A stretch of DNA of 64,000 nucleotides, taken from JANOSH01 sp031415695. GTDB lineage: Bacteria > Actinomycetota > Acidimicrobiia > Acidimicrobiales > Ilumatobacteraceae. The number at the start of each line of letters is the position of its first letter. Within the stretch, counting starts at the first letter, position 1. The notes under the pieces are model-generated. The model was not told the DNA's origin, did not search any database, and worked only from the letters and a program-made list of their open reading frames with translations. Made by a program: the position numbers and the translations under genes. Positions 7,729 to 16,271 of the stretch are shown one piece after another. The stretch covers positions 1-64,000 of the forward strand of contig JANOSH010000050.1 of assembly GCA_031415695.1 (NCBI GenBank). The letters run 5' to 3'.

Positions 7729-8091
7729 TCACGAATGGAGGACGGGAACCTTTCGTGACCGCAGGTGGTCGTTGCGGGTCACCAGGGGAATGCCAAGGGT
7801 CTCGGCGAGGGCGAGCGCGGCGTACGAGTCGATCTCGCCGTCAGCGGCGTTGAGCGCCGCATCGAGCGCCACTGCTCGAACCGGAAACCACTCGGTCACG
7901 ATCCGCCCGATGTCAGCAAAGTCGGCCGCAGCACGCGTCGGTCGGCCCTCGTGCAGAATCACGAGGTATTCCGCGAGCAGAAGGGTCGTGCCATCGAGAG
8001 CGACGTAGTCGATCACCTCATGACGTAGCCCCTCGACAATACCCGCCGCCGTGAGCAACCCGCCAGCGTCAGCGACCGCGGTTGCGTACAT
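7729..8091 (-). CDS. PIN-domain toxin (VapC-like)
   Basis: The 120-residue protein ends IDSYAALALAETLGIPLVTR then ND, the C-terminal half of a PIN domain, which binds a metal through conserved acidic residues and cleaves RNA. The N-terminal part is unusual: instead of a clear VDAS-type start it reads AVADAGGLLTAAGIVEG, so the first catalytic Asp is uncertain. ATG 8091 overlaps the upstream antitoxin gene by 23 nt. Confidence 0.65.
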   Translation of the reverse strand: MYATAVADAGGLLTAAGIVEGLRHEVIDYVALDGTTLLLAEYLVILHEGRPTRAAADFADIGRIVTEWFPVRAVALDAALNAADGEIDSYAALALAETLGIPLVTRNDHLRSRKVPVLHS

Positions 8092-8338
8092 GCGAGGCCG
8101 ACTCCTGGAGGCGTGTCGAGCGGCGCCCGTTTACGACTGCCATCGTGGCGTCGTGGCGCTCACGGCTGACGGTTTTGCGGGCCTTGACGGCAGCCTCAAG
8201 TTCGCGCGGTGTCAGTACCGCAGCGCGGCGACCCAACGCTTCGCGCATCCACTCCTGCGCGCTGACACCCTCAACGGCGGCCTGTTCGGCGAGCCGTGCA
8301 ACGACGCCAGCTTCGAGGCCTTTGATACTCACATCCAT
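8069..8338 (-). CDS. VapB-like antitoxin paired with the PIN protein
   Basis: This 89-residue protein begins MDVSIKGLEAGVVARLAEQA and continues EGVSAQEWMREALGRRA, the N-terminal DNA-binding segment of FitA/VapB-type antitoxins; the basic C-terminus should wrap the toxin. A longer frame upstream lacks support: ATG 8338 follows a perfect TATAAT on the minus strand. The 3' end overlaps the toxin start, so the two are co-translated. Confidence 0.75.
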   Translation of the reverse strand: MDVSIKGLEAGVVARLAEQAAVEGVSAQEWMREALGRRAAVLTPRELEAAVKARKTVSRERHDATMAVVNGRRSTRLQESASHVRNRGR

Positions 8339-8342
8339 GAAC

Positions 8343-8364
8343 AATGGTACCATCATTATACCAA
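8343..8364 (-). promoter_or_regulatory. TATAAT promoter with flanking inverted repeat
   Basis: On the minus strand the sequence reads TTGGTATAATGATGGTACCA. TATAAT (8355-8360) lies about 16 nt before the antitoxin ATG. GGTA and TACC arms flank it, as expected for an autoregulated toxin-antitoxin promoter. Confidence 0.5.
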
Positions 8365-8526
8365 GCTCGCCACCAAGACAATGGAGGATGCACGAGAAGG
8401 TCGCTTTGATCGGGGTCGGCATGATGACACGGGTGGGGCTCGTCGGGCAGGCCAGCGCAGACCTTGAGTTCAACCAACGAGCCCGCGAGCATCGACGCGT
8501 CATTCGTGGAGTGCTATCATGCTTGC

Positions 8527-8838
8527 ATGACCGCAACCTTGACGATTCGGGTCGATGACGAACTCGCAGAATTGGCGAGGGACCGCGCCCATGAACAGGG
8601 GGTTTCGCTGAATCAGTACGCGACCAACTTGTTGCGTGCGGCGCTCGACCCTGCGTCAACCGGAGATTTGGTCGAGTCACTGAGGGAACGGCTTCGTCGT
8701 TCAGGGCTGGATGTGCCTCGACCGGCGAAGGCGAGCGGTTCCGTTCCGCGACCGGATAACGAGCTTGTTGAGGCAGCAATGAAGGCAGCAGGGAATGGTC
8801 GAGCGCTGTCCGACATTGTGACGGACGGTCGCGGGTGA
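8527..8838 (+). CDS. vapB: VapB-like antitoxin
   Basis: The 103-residue protein has an RHH N-terminus (ATLTIRVDDELAELARDRAH, then EQGVSLNQYATNLLRAAL) and a variable acidic/basic tail. ATG 8527 is 6 nt after TATCAT (8515-8520), so the message is probably leaderless; earlier in-frame starts are unlikely. The stop overlaps the VapC start as GTGA. Confidence 0.8.
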   Translation: MTATLTIRVDDELAELARDRAHEQGVSLNQYATNLLRAALDPASTGDLVESLRERLRRSGLDVPRPAKASGSVPRPDNELVEAAMKAAGNGRALSDIVTDGRG

Positions 8839-9266
8839 CCGCTGCCTACTTCGATTCGTCCGCGATTGTAAAGCTGTATGCCAACGAGTTGCACCACGAA
8901 GCTGTACGAGACCTTGCCGTGGTTCCGATTTGTATGTCGCTCGCCCGCGTCGAGGTCACGGCAGCCTTTTTTGGCAAAGCCCGCTCGGGTGAGATCACCG
9001 TGGGCGTTGCTGAAGTACTGAGAGATGTCTTTCTCGCCGACTGGCTTGAAGGACGGTTTCTACATGTCGCGCCCGACGAACGGATCGAGGCCGAAGCAGC
9101 GCAGCTCGCCTCGGCGTATCTGGTGCGCGGCTTCGATGCTGTACACCTTGCCACCGCCCTCGCCGCTCGTCGAACAGTGCCTGAGTTGGCTGTGTTCGTC
9201 TGTTTCGACAAGCGCCTCAGCCAAGCGGCGCTCGGCGAGAGTTTCGAACTGTTAGAGGTCACGTGA
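8835..9266 (+). CDS. vapC: PIN-domain ribonuclease toxin (VapC)
   Basis: The 143-residue protein has the full PIN signature: TAAYFDSSAIVKLY (first Asp), an acidic ARVEV segment, RGFDAVHLATALA (third Asp) and VCFDKRLSQAA (fourth). Such toxins cleave tRNA or rRNA when released from VapB. GTG 8835 overlaps the antitoxin stop. This is the second PIN-type pair within 1.6 kb, on the opposite strand from the first. Confidence 0.85.
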   Translation: MTAAYFDSSAIVKLYANELHHEAVRDLAVVPICMSLARVEVTAAFFGKARSGEITVGVAEVLRDVFLADWLEGRFLHVAPDERIEAEAAQLASAYLVRGFDAVHLATALAARRTVPELAVFVCFDKRLSQAALGESFELLEVT

Positions 9267-9344
9267 CGATCACCGCGGGGTTCTGAGGACAGCCCATCGT
9301 TGGGGCGCTGGCCACTCCGCTGCACTATCGATACTGTTCACCTA

Positions 9345-10508
9345 ATGCGGCGGTTTGCGTGGCTGGCCCGGATACCCCGAGGCCTCATCGGTGCGGGACT
9401 AGCGGTTCGGCTCATCGACGAATGGTGGTCGTATCTACCATCGGGCATTGTCGAGGATCTTCGCCGTGATCTCGATGTTTCGTACAGCCAGGCGGGCTGG
9501 CTGGTCGCAGCGCTTGTCGCTGGCGGCCTTGTCGGTGCCCCGCTCAGTGCGTTATCGGACCACTTCAGCCGTCGTATCATCGCCACGGTTGGCAGCGGAC
9601 TAGAGGTACTCGGCCTCGTCACGTACGCCGTTGCCGAACGCTACTGGTTGCTGGTCGTCGCGTCGCTGGTGCTGGGCGGTGCGAGCGATCTGGTGATTCG
9701 TCCGCTCGAATCCGCGTTGGCCGAAGAAGTGGGCGACGACCTCGACCGTGCGCTGGGCCGTCAGCACGTCTTCACCTTCGTCGGCGACATAGCAGGTCCG
9801 GCGCTACTGGCGCTCGGGGCCGCAACGTCGTTGGGGTGGCGGTCGGCGTTCTGGATAACTGCGGCGATCATTGCTCTGTTCACGGTGTTCCTCGCAACGC
9901 TGACATTTCCCCCGCCGACCGCCCCGGCCGAAACCGTCGCGGGTGCTTTCTCAGAGGCCATGACGCTCGTGCGTCGCCGCGATGTCCGACAGCTGTCGGT
10001 TGCCGCCATTGTGCTGCTGCCACTCGATGAACCAATCCTGGGATTCGCCGTCGCCCGCCTCGTCACGCAGTCCTTCGGATGGCAGGCTCAAGGTTTGGCA
10101 ATTGCGTACGTGTTCGGCGGCTTGGCCGGGTCGCTACTGGTCGGACGCCGAGGCCTACACGATCGCACGGGGTGGGTTGGTGCCTGGTGGCTGCTCGCCG
10201 GTACAGCCATCGTTGCAGCTGGCCAATGGCCGCCCGTCGGCATTGTTGGGTTCCTACTGGTTGGGTGGGGAATGGCGTTGGTGTGGGCGGCGCTGCATCA
10301 CCGAGAACTCACGGTTGTACCGGAACGTTCAGCCACGGTGTCTTCCATCGTGAGTGTTGTGGCGGCGTTTGGTGCGTTCACGCCCGCCCTGGCCGGATTG
10401 GTCGCGGACCGGGCCGGGTTGAGTTGGAGCATGGTCACCTTCAGCGGCTTCGCGCTAGTGCTAGTGGTGGTCATGTGGAGCATGCGCCGCGTCGGCCCGG
10501 CCGTCTAG
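9345..10508 (+). CDS. major facilitator superfamily transporter
   Basis: The 387-residue protein is almost entirely hydrophobic, with about 10-12 predicted membrane helices. The loop between helices 2 and 3, SALSDHFSRR, fits the MFS motif A (G-x-x-x-D-R). The substrate is unknown. ATG 9345 was chosen over the open frame back to 9300 because hydrophobicity starts soon after it and GATACT lies 9 nt upstream. Confidence 0.8.
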   Translation: MRRFAWLARIPRGLIGAGLAVRLIDEWWSYLPSGIVEDLRRDLDVSYSQAGWLVAALVAGGLVGAPLSALSDHFSRRIIATVGSGLEVLGLVTYAVAERYWLLVVASLVLGGASDLVIRPLESALAEEVGDDLDRALGRQHVFTFVGDIAGPALLALGAATSLGWRSAFWITAAIIALFTVFLATLTFPPPTAPAETVAGAFSEAMTLVRRRDVRQLSVAAIVLLPLDEPILGFAVARLVTQSFGWQAQGLAIAYVFGGLAGSLLVGRRGLHDRTGWVGAWWLLAGTAIVAAGQWPPVGIVGFLLVGWGMALVWAALHHRELTVVPERSATVSSIVSVVAAFGAFTPALAGLVADRAGLSWSMVTFSGFALVLVVVMWSMRRVGPAV

Positions 10509-10518
10509 CGTGACCCGT

Positions 10519-10588
10519 CACATTTCCAACTCAAAGTCGAATCGAGCCCCCTGAAACGTCCAAGATGCGACTTTGAGGTGGAAATGTG
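10519..10588 (+). terminator. long hairpin, dispersed-element copy 1, likely terminator
   Basis: Arms 10519-10539 and 10568-10588 are 21 nt each with one mismatch and a 28-nt loop. The stem contains CTCAAAGTCG/CGACTTTGAG, also found in the hairpin at 19476-19525. It follows the MFS stop by 10 nt. There is no clear T-tract. Confidence 0.6.
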
Positions 10589-10632
10589 CGGTTTCGGGGC
10601 CCACGTTGCTCCGTCTCGTGTGAGACCGAGCG

Positions 10633-10664
10633 ACATTTGTACAAACAAGAAGTTGTACAAATGT
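10633..10664 (+). promoter_or_regulatory. perfect 12-bp inverted repeat, operator-like
   Basis: ACATTTGTACAA (10633-10644) and TTGTACAAATGT (10653-10664) are exact reverse complements separated by 8 nt. The spacing resembles a dimeric repressor site. It lies 60 nt before the MazG-like gene, just upstream of a TATAAC (10672-10677). Confidence 0.5.
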
Positions 10665-10723
10665 TCCATTGTATAACGGCGCTGGCTGACTCTTATCACC
10701 CCGGGCGGTACGATTGCTGGCCG

Positions 10724-11002
10724 ATGGACCTGGCCGAACTGCAAGCCCTTATGCACCGCACCTATGGTGAACGCGACAGCGACCGGGGGATACCGGCGAG
10801 CGTTGCGTGGCTGGTCGAAGAGGTTGGCGAGCTGGCGCAGGCGTTGCGCAAAGGAACCAAGGCCGCGCAACTTCACGAGTTCGGCGACGTGCTGGCGTGG
10901 CTTGCATCGTTGGCAAACCAGGCCGGAATATCCCTAGACGATGCTGTGGCCATGTATCGCAACGGCTGCCCGAAATGCCATGCCATCCCCTGTGGCTGCT
11001 GA
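10724..11002 (+). CDS. MazG-like nucleotide pyrophosphohydrolase
   Basis: This 92-residue protein has the helical metal-binding core of the MazG/dUTPase-like fold: WLVEEVGELAQALRKG (EExxE) and LHEFGDVLAWLASLAN (ExxD). The C-terminus CPKCHAIPCGC is cysteine-rich and may bind zinc. Such enzymes hydrolyse (d)NTPs to monophosphates and clean the nucleotide pool. ATG 10724 follows TACGAT (10709-10714). The 3' end overlaps the methyltransferase gene by 23 nt. Confidence 0.8.
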   Translation: MDLAELQALMHRTYGERDSDRGIPASVAWLVEEVGELAQALRKGTKAAQLHEFGDVLAWLASLANQAGISLDDAVAMYRNGCPKCHAIPCGC

Positions 11003-11543
11003 CCCCGTACGCCCCGGGTACGGCGCACTCGGCGTCGACCGGTACTACGAAGTGCACGCGGCCGACTATCGCAATCCCCACGAGGAGGCCGTGACCCACC
11101 TTGTCCACGCCGCCGTGAGCGAGTGGCAACTCGACACCACCCACGTACTTGATTTGGCGTGCGGTAGCGGCGAGGTGACCCTGGCGCTGAGGTCACTCGG
11201 TGCCAACCGAGTCGACGGCATCGACCCCTATACCGGGCCCGCGTACCTCGACCGAACTGGTCACGCTGTCGAGAGCCACACCTTTGCCGACATTGCGGCT
11301 GGCGCTCTCGACGGCCGGTGGTGGACCTTAGTCGTGTGCTCGTTCGCGCTGCATCTGGCCGAAACCTCGCGACTGCCGCGCATCTGTCGCCGCCTCGCCG
11401 ACGTGACCGACACCTTGGTGATCATCACACCCCACAAGCGGCCAGAGTTCCAACCGGGTTGGGGTTGGCAGGTTCCACCCGCCGAACTACAGCACGAACG
11501 TGTGCGAGCGCGGCGTTACCAACTAGCCGAACGCCAGCAGTGA
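10980..11543 (+). CDS. class I SAM-dependent methyltransferase
   Basis: The 187-residue protein has motif I VLDLACGSGEVTLAL and an acidic motif II DGIDPY, the SAM-binding Rossmann fold. The middle (WWTLVVCSFALHL) fits motif IV/post-I of small-molecule methyltransferases. The substrate is unknown. ATG 10980 lies within the MazG-like gene, so the two are coupled. The 3' end overlaps the convergent asd gene by 21 nt. Confidence 0.75.
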   Translation: MPSPVAADPVRPGYGALGVDRYYEVHAADYRNPHEEAVTHLVHAAVSEWQLDTTHVLDLACGSGEVTLALRSLGANRVDGIDPYTGPAYLDRTGHAVESHTFADIAAGALDGRWWTLVVCSFALHLAETSRLPRICRRLADVTDTLVIITPHKRPEFQPGWGWQVPPAELQHERVRARRYQLAERQQ

Positions 11544-12557
11544 CTCGGCGATCTGAATTGCGTTGAGCGCGGCGCCCTTGCGCAAGTTGTCATTGCTGAC
11601 AAACATGACCAAACCGCGACCGTCGGGAATGGTGGAGTCGTTTCGTATCCGCCCGACGTACGCTGGGTCCTGGCCCGCGGCCTGTAATGGCGTCGGTACG
11701 TCGCAAAGTTCGACACCGGGCGCAACCGCTAGCAGCGCCCGAGCTTGGTCGGGGGAGATGGGTCGGGCGAACTCGGCATGAATCGACAGGCTGTGCCCAG
11801 TGAATACCGGAACGCGAACGCAGGTACCAGATACTTCGAGGTCGGCGATATTGAGGATTTTGCGGCTTTCGTTTCGCAACTTGGCTTCCTCGTCGGTGTC
11901 GCCATCGTCCAGCAGCTTGCCGATCAGTGGCAACACATTGAACGCGATGGGTTGGGAGAACTTCGACGGCGTACCAAAGTCGACAGCCCGACCGTCGTAG
12001 GTGAGGCCCATGGCGCCATCGATAACCTTGCGGGTTTGCTGGTCGAGTTCCTCGGCACCCGCAAGACCAGCGCCCGACGTGGCCTGATAGCTCGACACCC
12101 GAAGGCGGATGAGGCGGGCCGCGTCGTGGAGCGGCTTGAGCACTGGCATGGCCGCCATGGTGGTGCAATTGGGGTTGGCGACGATGTTGCGGGGAATCGA
12201 CCGCAGTTCGTGTCCGTTGACCTCGGGCACGACGAGCGGCACCTGAGGGTCCATCCGAAACGCCGAACTGTTGTCGATGACAATGGCTCCAGTGGCCGCG
12301 AACCGGGGGGCGAGCTCGCGACTCGATGTTGCACCTGCCGAGAACAGCGCGATGTCGAGGCCAGCAAGATCGGCGGTCATGGAGTTTTCTACGACAATCT
12401 CGCCGCCGTTCCATGGCAGTTTGCGCCCGGCAGAACGCTCTGAGGCGAAAAATCGGATGGTGCCGACCGGAAAGTTTCGCTCGGCAAGTAGCTGGCGCAT
12501 GACGCCACCTACCTGGCCCGTAGCACCGACGACACCGACATTAACTGGGGAACGCAT
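11523..12557 (-). CDS. asd: aspartate-semialdehyde dehydrogenase
   Basis: The 344-residue enzyme reduces aspartyl phosphate to aspartate semialdehyde for lysine/DAP, threonine and methionine synthesis. Visible are the NADP-binding start NVGVVGATGQVGGVMRQLL, the catalytic cysteine in NPNCTTMAAMPVL and the conserved YQATSGAG. ATG 12557 is chosen because the minus strand has TACCCT 7 nt before it, a leaderless arrangement. In most actinomycetes asd follows lysC; here lysC is 4.7 kb away, beyond the ole operon. Confidence 0.93.
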   Translation of the reverse strand: MRSPVNVGVVGATGQVGGVMRQLLAERNFPVGTIRFFASERSAGRKLPWNGGEIVVENSMTADLAGLDIALFSAGATSSRELAPRFAATGAIVIDNSSAFRMDPQVPLVVPEVNGHELRSIPRNIVANPNCTTMAAMPVLKPLHDAARLIRLRVSSYQATSGAGLAGAEELDQQTRKVIDGAMGLTYDGRAVDFGTPSKFSQPIAFNVLPLIGKLLDDGDTDEEAKLRNESRKILNIADLEVSGTCVRVPVFTGHSLSIHAEFARPISPDQARALLAVAPGVELCDVPTPLQAAGQDPAYVGRIRNDSTIPDGRGLVMFVSNDNLRKGAALNAIQIAESLLAFG

Positions 12558-12718
12558 GTGTATAAGGGTAGCGAACCGTCCCAGTGATAGTCCCACGAAT
12601 TTGGGTGCGCGTGGCTGTTTGCCCGCATCTCGTGGGCTGAACGACGCAAACTCGACTGCGGGGCATACGATGTCCAGAACCTGGCCGCATTCTCCGGCCG
12701 GTGGAAGGGAATTCAGCC

Positions 12719-13744
12719 ATGTCGGGAAGCATCACCTTCAAGCAGCAGCGCACCGGCATCCTGAGTGTCGAGGCCGTCGAAGCGCCGGTCGTCGTCACGT
12801 CTGACTGGATCGATGAACAACTGGCCGAGACCTATGCCCGCAATGAAATGCGGCCTGGTCTCCTGCAAAGCGTCGCTGGCATTAAGGCTCGCCGCTGGTG
12901 GCCCGAAGACGTCACGTTCGACGAAGCCGCGGCCATGGCTGGCCAGAAAGCCCTCGACGCTGCCGGTATCTCGCCCGGCCAAGTCGGCCTGCTCATCTCT
13001 ACCTCGGTTTGCAAACATCACCTCGAACCGTCCGTAGCCTGTGCTGTGCATGACCGCCTCGGACTGCCGTCGGCCTCCCTGAACTTCGATCTCGGGAATG
13101 CCTGCCTCGGCTTCGTGAACGGTATGCAGGTTGCCGGTTCAATGATCGATAGCGGCCAGATCGACTACGCACTCATCGTCGATGGCGAAGGCAGCCGTCA
13201 CACACAAGAGACCACGTTGGCGCGTCTACGACGTCCCGAAACCACATCGGTCGATGTGTTCAACGAGTTTGCGTCGCTCACCCTCGGGTCGGGCGCAGCG
13301 GCCATGGTGCTCACGTCGCTCGATCTGCACCCCGAGGCCCATCGGGTCATCGGCGGCGTCGCCAAGTCGGCAACCATGCATCACAGGCTGTGCGTTGGCG
13401 ATCTTGAGCGCATGGTTACCGACACCCACGGGCTGCTTGTGGCCGGTCTCGATCTTGCCGAGACAGCGTGGAAAGACGCGGCCGAGCATTTCGATTGGGA
13501 ACTGGGTATGGACTGGTACATCGCGCACCAGGTGTCGGCGGTACATACCAAGCTGTTGTGCGAGCGTCTGGGTATCCCCGCCGAGCGGTTACCGCTCACC
13601 TACCCCGACTACGGCAACGTTGGGCCGGCCGCCATCCCGATTACGTTGGCTCAGGCAGCACCGCGAATTTCGCCACGCGAGCGGGTGTTGTGTATGGGCA
13701 TTGGCTCGGGCCTCAATACGAGCATGGTTGAAATCGTCTGGTGA
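12719..13744 (+). CDS. oleA: OleA, thiolase-fold acyl-CoA condensing enzyme
   Basis: OleA performs non-decarboxylative Claisen condensation of two fatty acyl-CoAs to a 2-alkyl-3-ketoacid. The 341-residue protein has the catalytic Cys129 in GNACLGFVNGM, His270 in YIAHQVSAVH, Asn300 in YGNVGPAAIP and the OleA-specific Glu103 in HHLEPSVA, which distinguishes it from FabH. ATG 12719 has an AAGGGA ribosome site about 9 nt upstream. The stop overlaps the OleBC GTG. It heads the ole operon. Confidence 0.9.
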   Translation: MSGSITFKQQRTGILSVEAVEAPVVVTSDWIDEQLAETYARNEMRPGLLQSVAGIKARRWWPEDVTFDEAAAMAGQKALDAAGISPGQVGLLISTSVCKHHLEPSVACAVHDRLGLPSASLNFDLGNACLGFVNGMQVAGSMIDSGQIDYALIVDGEGSRHTQETTLARLRRPETTSVDVFNEFASLTLGSGAAAMVLTSLDLHPEAHRVIGGVAKSATMHHRLCVGDLERMVTDTHGLLVAGLDLAETAWKDAAEHFDWELGMDWYIAHQVSAVHTKLLCERLGIPAERLPLTYPDYGNVGPAAIPITLAQAAPRISPRERVLCMGIGSGLNTSMVEIVW

Positions 13745-16269
13745 ATTTGCCTACCGCCGCCGAGTGGGTTCGGTGGGGCATCCATCCAACGTGGTCGCGG
13801 ACCGCATCGGTAACCGACCGCCTCGGTCGGTCGAACACGTGGCATTGGTTGGAAACGGGCCCGCCACAGCCCGTCGGCACCATTGTGTGCGTTCATGGGA
13901 ACCCCACATGGTCGGTGTATTGGCGATCGTTCCTCAAACAGTTCGGTGACCGCTACCGTGTGATCGCTTTCGATCACCTCGGAATGGGGTTTTCGCAGCG
14001 CACCGTCCGGCGGCGTTATGCCGATCGGGTCGACGATCTCGATTCGATCATCAGCGCGCTTGGTGTGACGGGCAAGGTCGTTTTGGCTGCCCACGATTGG
14101 GGCGGTGCCATCGCTATGGGTTGGGCTGTTCGCAACCCCGAACGGGTACAGGCCATGGTGTTCACGAACACCGGCATTGCCATTCCCGAGGGCCTCAAAG
14201 TTCCCGCGCTCATCCGCATTGCCGGTGTCTCGGCGCTCAACAATGTGATCTGCGCTCGAACACCGCTGTTCGTTGGTGGCACCCCCTGGCTACCTGGGAC
14301 GCGTCTCGACAAGACCACCCGTCAGGCGCTCATGGCCCCATATCGAACGGCTGCTAGTCGCGTAGCTGTGGCCCAGTTTGTTGATGACGTGCCCTTTACT
14401 GATCAACGACCTTCAGCCGGTGCCCTGGCCGACGTGGCTTCGAAACTCGGTTCCATAACCGCGCCTGTGCTGTTGGCGTGGGGTGGCCGCGACCCCGTGT
14501 TCTCCGATGAGTTCGCCGATGATCTTGCGAGGCGTTTCACCGGTGCCATCGTGTCTCGTCACCGTTTCGCCAACGCCGGTCACTTGGTGGTGGAAGAAGC
14601 TGATGTCGCCGGGGTTGCCGACGAGTGGCTTACCACCACGTCGGAGACCCCCGCACCGGCCTCATCGCCTGGTAAGTCCACGTCACGGATTTGGGAGCAT
14701 TTCGATGACCGTCGGTTAGATGCGGCGCAAGCGTTTGTCGACCTCGGCGACGATCAGCGGATCAGCTTTCACGACCTGTACGAACGAGTCGAACGAACGG
14801 CCGTCGGGTTGCGGTCACTGGGCATTCAACCCGGCGACCGGGTGGCGTTACTCGTCCCTCCGAGCATCGATCTGGTGGTCGCCGTGTACTCGTGCTGGCG
14901 GGCTGGCGCGGTCACGGTTATTGCCGATCGCGGCCTGGGTTTGCGGGCGTTGGCCCGAGCCGTTCGAGGTAGCGGGCCGAGATGGGTAATCGCCGCGCCC
15001 CGTGCATTGCCGGTCGTACGGGCGCTTCGAGCCGCGCCGTCGGCCAGGCTCATTGCCACCGGATCGAAGCGTCGGGTCGGCACCGTTGCCGCGCTCGACA
15101 TTCTGGCCGTGAGCGGCGACGAACCCTTGGCCATGCCGCAAGCCAACCAAGCAGCCGCGGTGCTCTTTACGTCGGGCGCAACCGGGCCAGCCAAAGGTGT
15201 CCGCTATACCCACGAGCAACTTGCGGCGCAACGAGATGCGCTGGCGTCCACCTACAACATCACATCGACCGATCGCCTTGTCGCTGCGTTTGCGCCGTTC
15301 GCGCTCTACGGTCCGGCGCTCGGCATCACGTCGACAATCCCTGCGGTCGACGTCACCAAACCGGCCTCGCTCACCGCCGCGGCGCTCTCAGCCGCGTGTA
15401 GCGCGGTGGATGCCACAATCGTTTTCGCCTCTCCTTCGGCGTTGGCCAACGTTGTCACGACCGCCAACCACCGGCCAGGCGGGCCGTTCGAACGTCTACG
15501 GCTCGTGCTCTCGGCCGGTGCGCCTGTTCCTATTGCCACGTTGCGGGCCGCGCAGCAGTTGTTCCCGGCGGCCAGGCTATGTACCCCCTACGGCATGACC
15601 GAGGCATTGCCGGTTGCCAACGCCGATCGTCAGGCGATCGAGGCGGCAGGGCCGGGCCGCGGTGTGTACGTCGGGCGGCCTGTCGTCGGGGCACGGGTTC
15701 GAATCGTTACCCTCGGCATTCACGACCACCTCGAAACGGCGACCGTGCCTGTCGGTCATACGGGCGAGGTGTGGGTGTCATCACCCTGGCTATCCGACGG
15801 ATACGACCGTCTCTGGCGCACCGAACGCGATGCTCGTTGTGCCGATTCCGACGGAGTTGTTTGGCATCGCAGTGGCGATGTTGGCCACGTCGACGGCGAC
15901 GATTTGTGGATCGAAGGTCGTTCGGTGCATGTGATCACAGCGACCACCGGACCGGTAACCCCCGTCCCCATCGAGGTTGCCGTCGAGCAAGCCGTGCCGG
16001 GCTGTCGCGTAGCCGCCGCGGGGGTAGGCCCGGCGGGTTGCCAACAGGTCGTCGTGGTTATCGAACAGGCTGGTGCTACCGCTGGCTTAGCCGACCGCAC
16101 CCTTGTCGCTACGGTTCGCGCAGCGGTAGCCCCGGTGCCGGTCGCTGCTGTGTTGGTCGTTGCCTCGTTGCCGGTCGATATTCGCCATAACGCGAAAGTC
16201 GACCGTACCGCCGTTGGGAAGTGGGCGACCACAGTGCTTGCCGGCGGCACCACCCGGACGGCCTGGTAA
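13741..16269 (+). CDS. oleBC: OleBC fusion: beta-lactone decarboxylase plus beta-lactone synthetase
   Basis: Residues 1-300 are an alpha/beta hydrolase of the haloalkane-dehalogenase type: oxyanion HGNPTWSVYW (52), nucleophile Asp119 in AAHDWGGAIAMG, acid in GGRDPVF and His in NAGHLVVEE. This is OleB, which decarboxylates a beta-lactone to a cis-olefin. After a linker, residues from about 315 are an AMP-binding enzyme (FTSGATGPAKG near 476; YGMTEA near 616; HRSGDVGHVDG), matching OleC, which makes the beta-lactone from the beta-hydroxy acid. Fused OleBC is known in actinobacteria. GTG 13741 overlaps the oleA stop. Confidence 0.9.
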   Translation: MNLPTAAEWVRWGIHPTWSRTASVTDRLGRSNTWHWLETGPPQPVGTIVCVHGNPTWSVYWRSFLKQFGDRYRVIAFDHLGMGFSQRTVRRRYADRVDDLDSIISALGVTGKVVLAAHDWGGAIAMGWAVRNPERVQAMVFTNTGIAIPEGLKVPALIRIAGVSALNNVICARTPLFVGGTPWLPGTRLDKTTRQALMAPYRTAASRVAVAQFVDDVPFTDQRPSAGALADVASKLGSITAPVLLAWGGRDPVFSDEFADDLARRFTGAIVSRHRFANAGHLVVEEADVAGVADEWLTTTSETPAPASSPGKSTSRIWEHFDDRRLDAAQAFVDLGDDQRISFHDLYERVERTAVGLRSLGIQPGDRVALLVPPSIDLVVAVYSCWRAGAVTVIADRGLGLRALARAVRGSGPRWVIAAPRALPVVRALRAAPSARLIATGSKRRVGTVAALDILAVSGDEPLAMPQANQAAAVLFTSGATGPAKGVRYTHEQLAAQRDALASTYNITSTDRLVAAFAPFALYGPALGITSTIPAVDVTKPASLTAAALSAACSAVDATIVFASPSALANVVTTANHRPGGPFERLRLVLSAGAPVPIATLRAAQQLFPAARLCTPYGMTEALPVANADRQAIEAAGPGRGVYVGRPVVGARVRIVTLGIHDHLETATVPVGHTGEVWVSSPWLSDGYDRLWRTERDARCADSDGVVWHRSGDVGHVDGDDLWIEGRSVHVITATTGPVTPVPIEVAVEQAVPGCRVAAAGVGPAGCQQVVVVIEQAGATAGLADRTLVATVRAAVAPVPVAAVLVVASLPVDIRHNAKVDRTAVGKWATTVLAGGTTRTAW

Positions 16270-16271
16270 CG

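Noticed and set aside
8339..8779. Long N-terminal extension of the minus-strand antitoxin
   Set aside because: It is antisense to the second vapB gene, and a TATAAT promoter lies just before ATG 8338.
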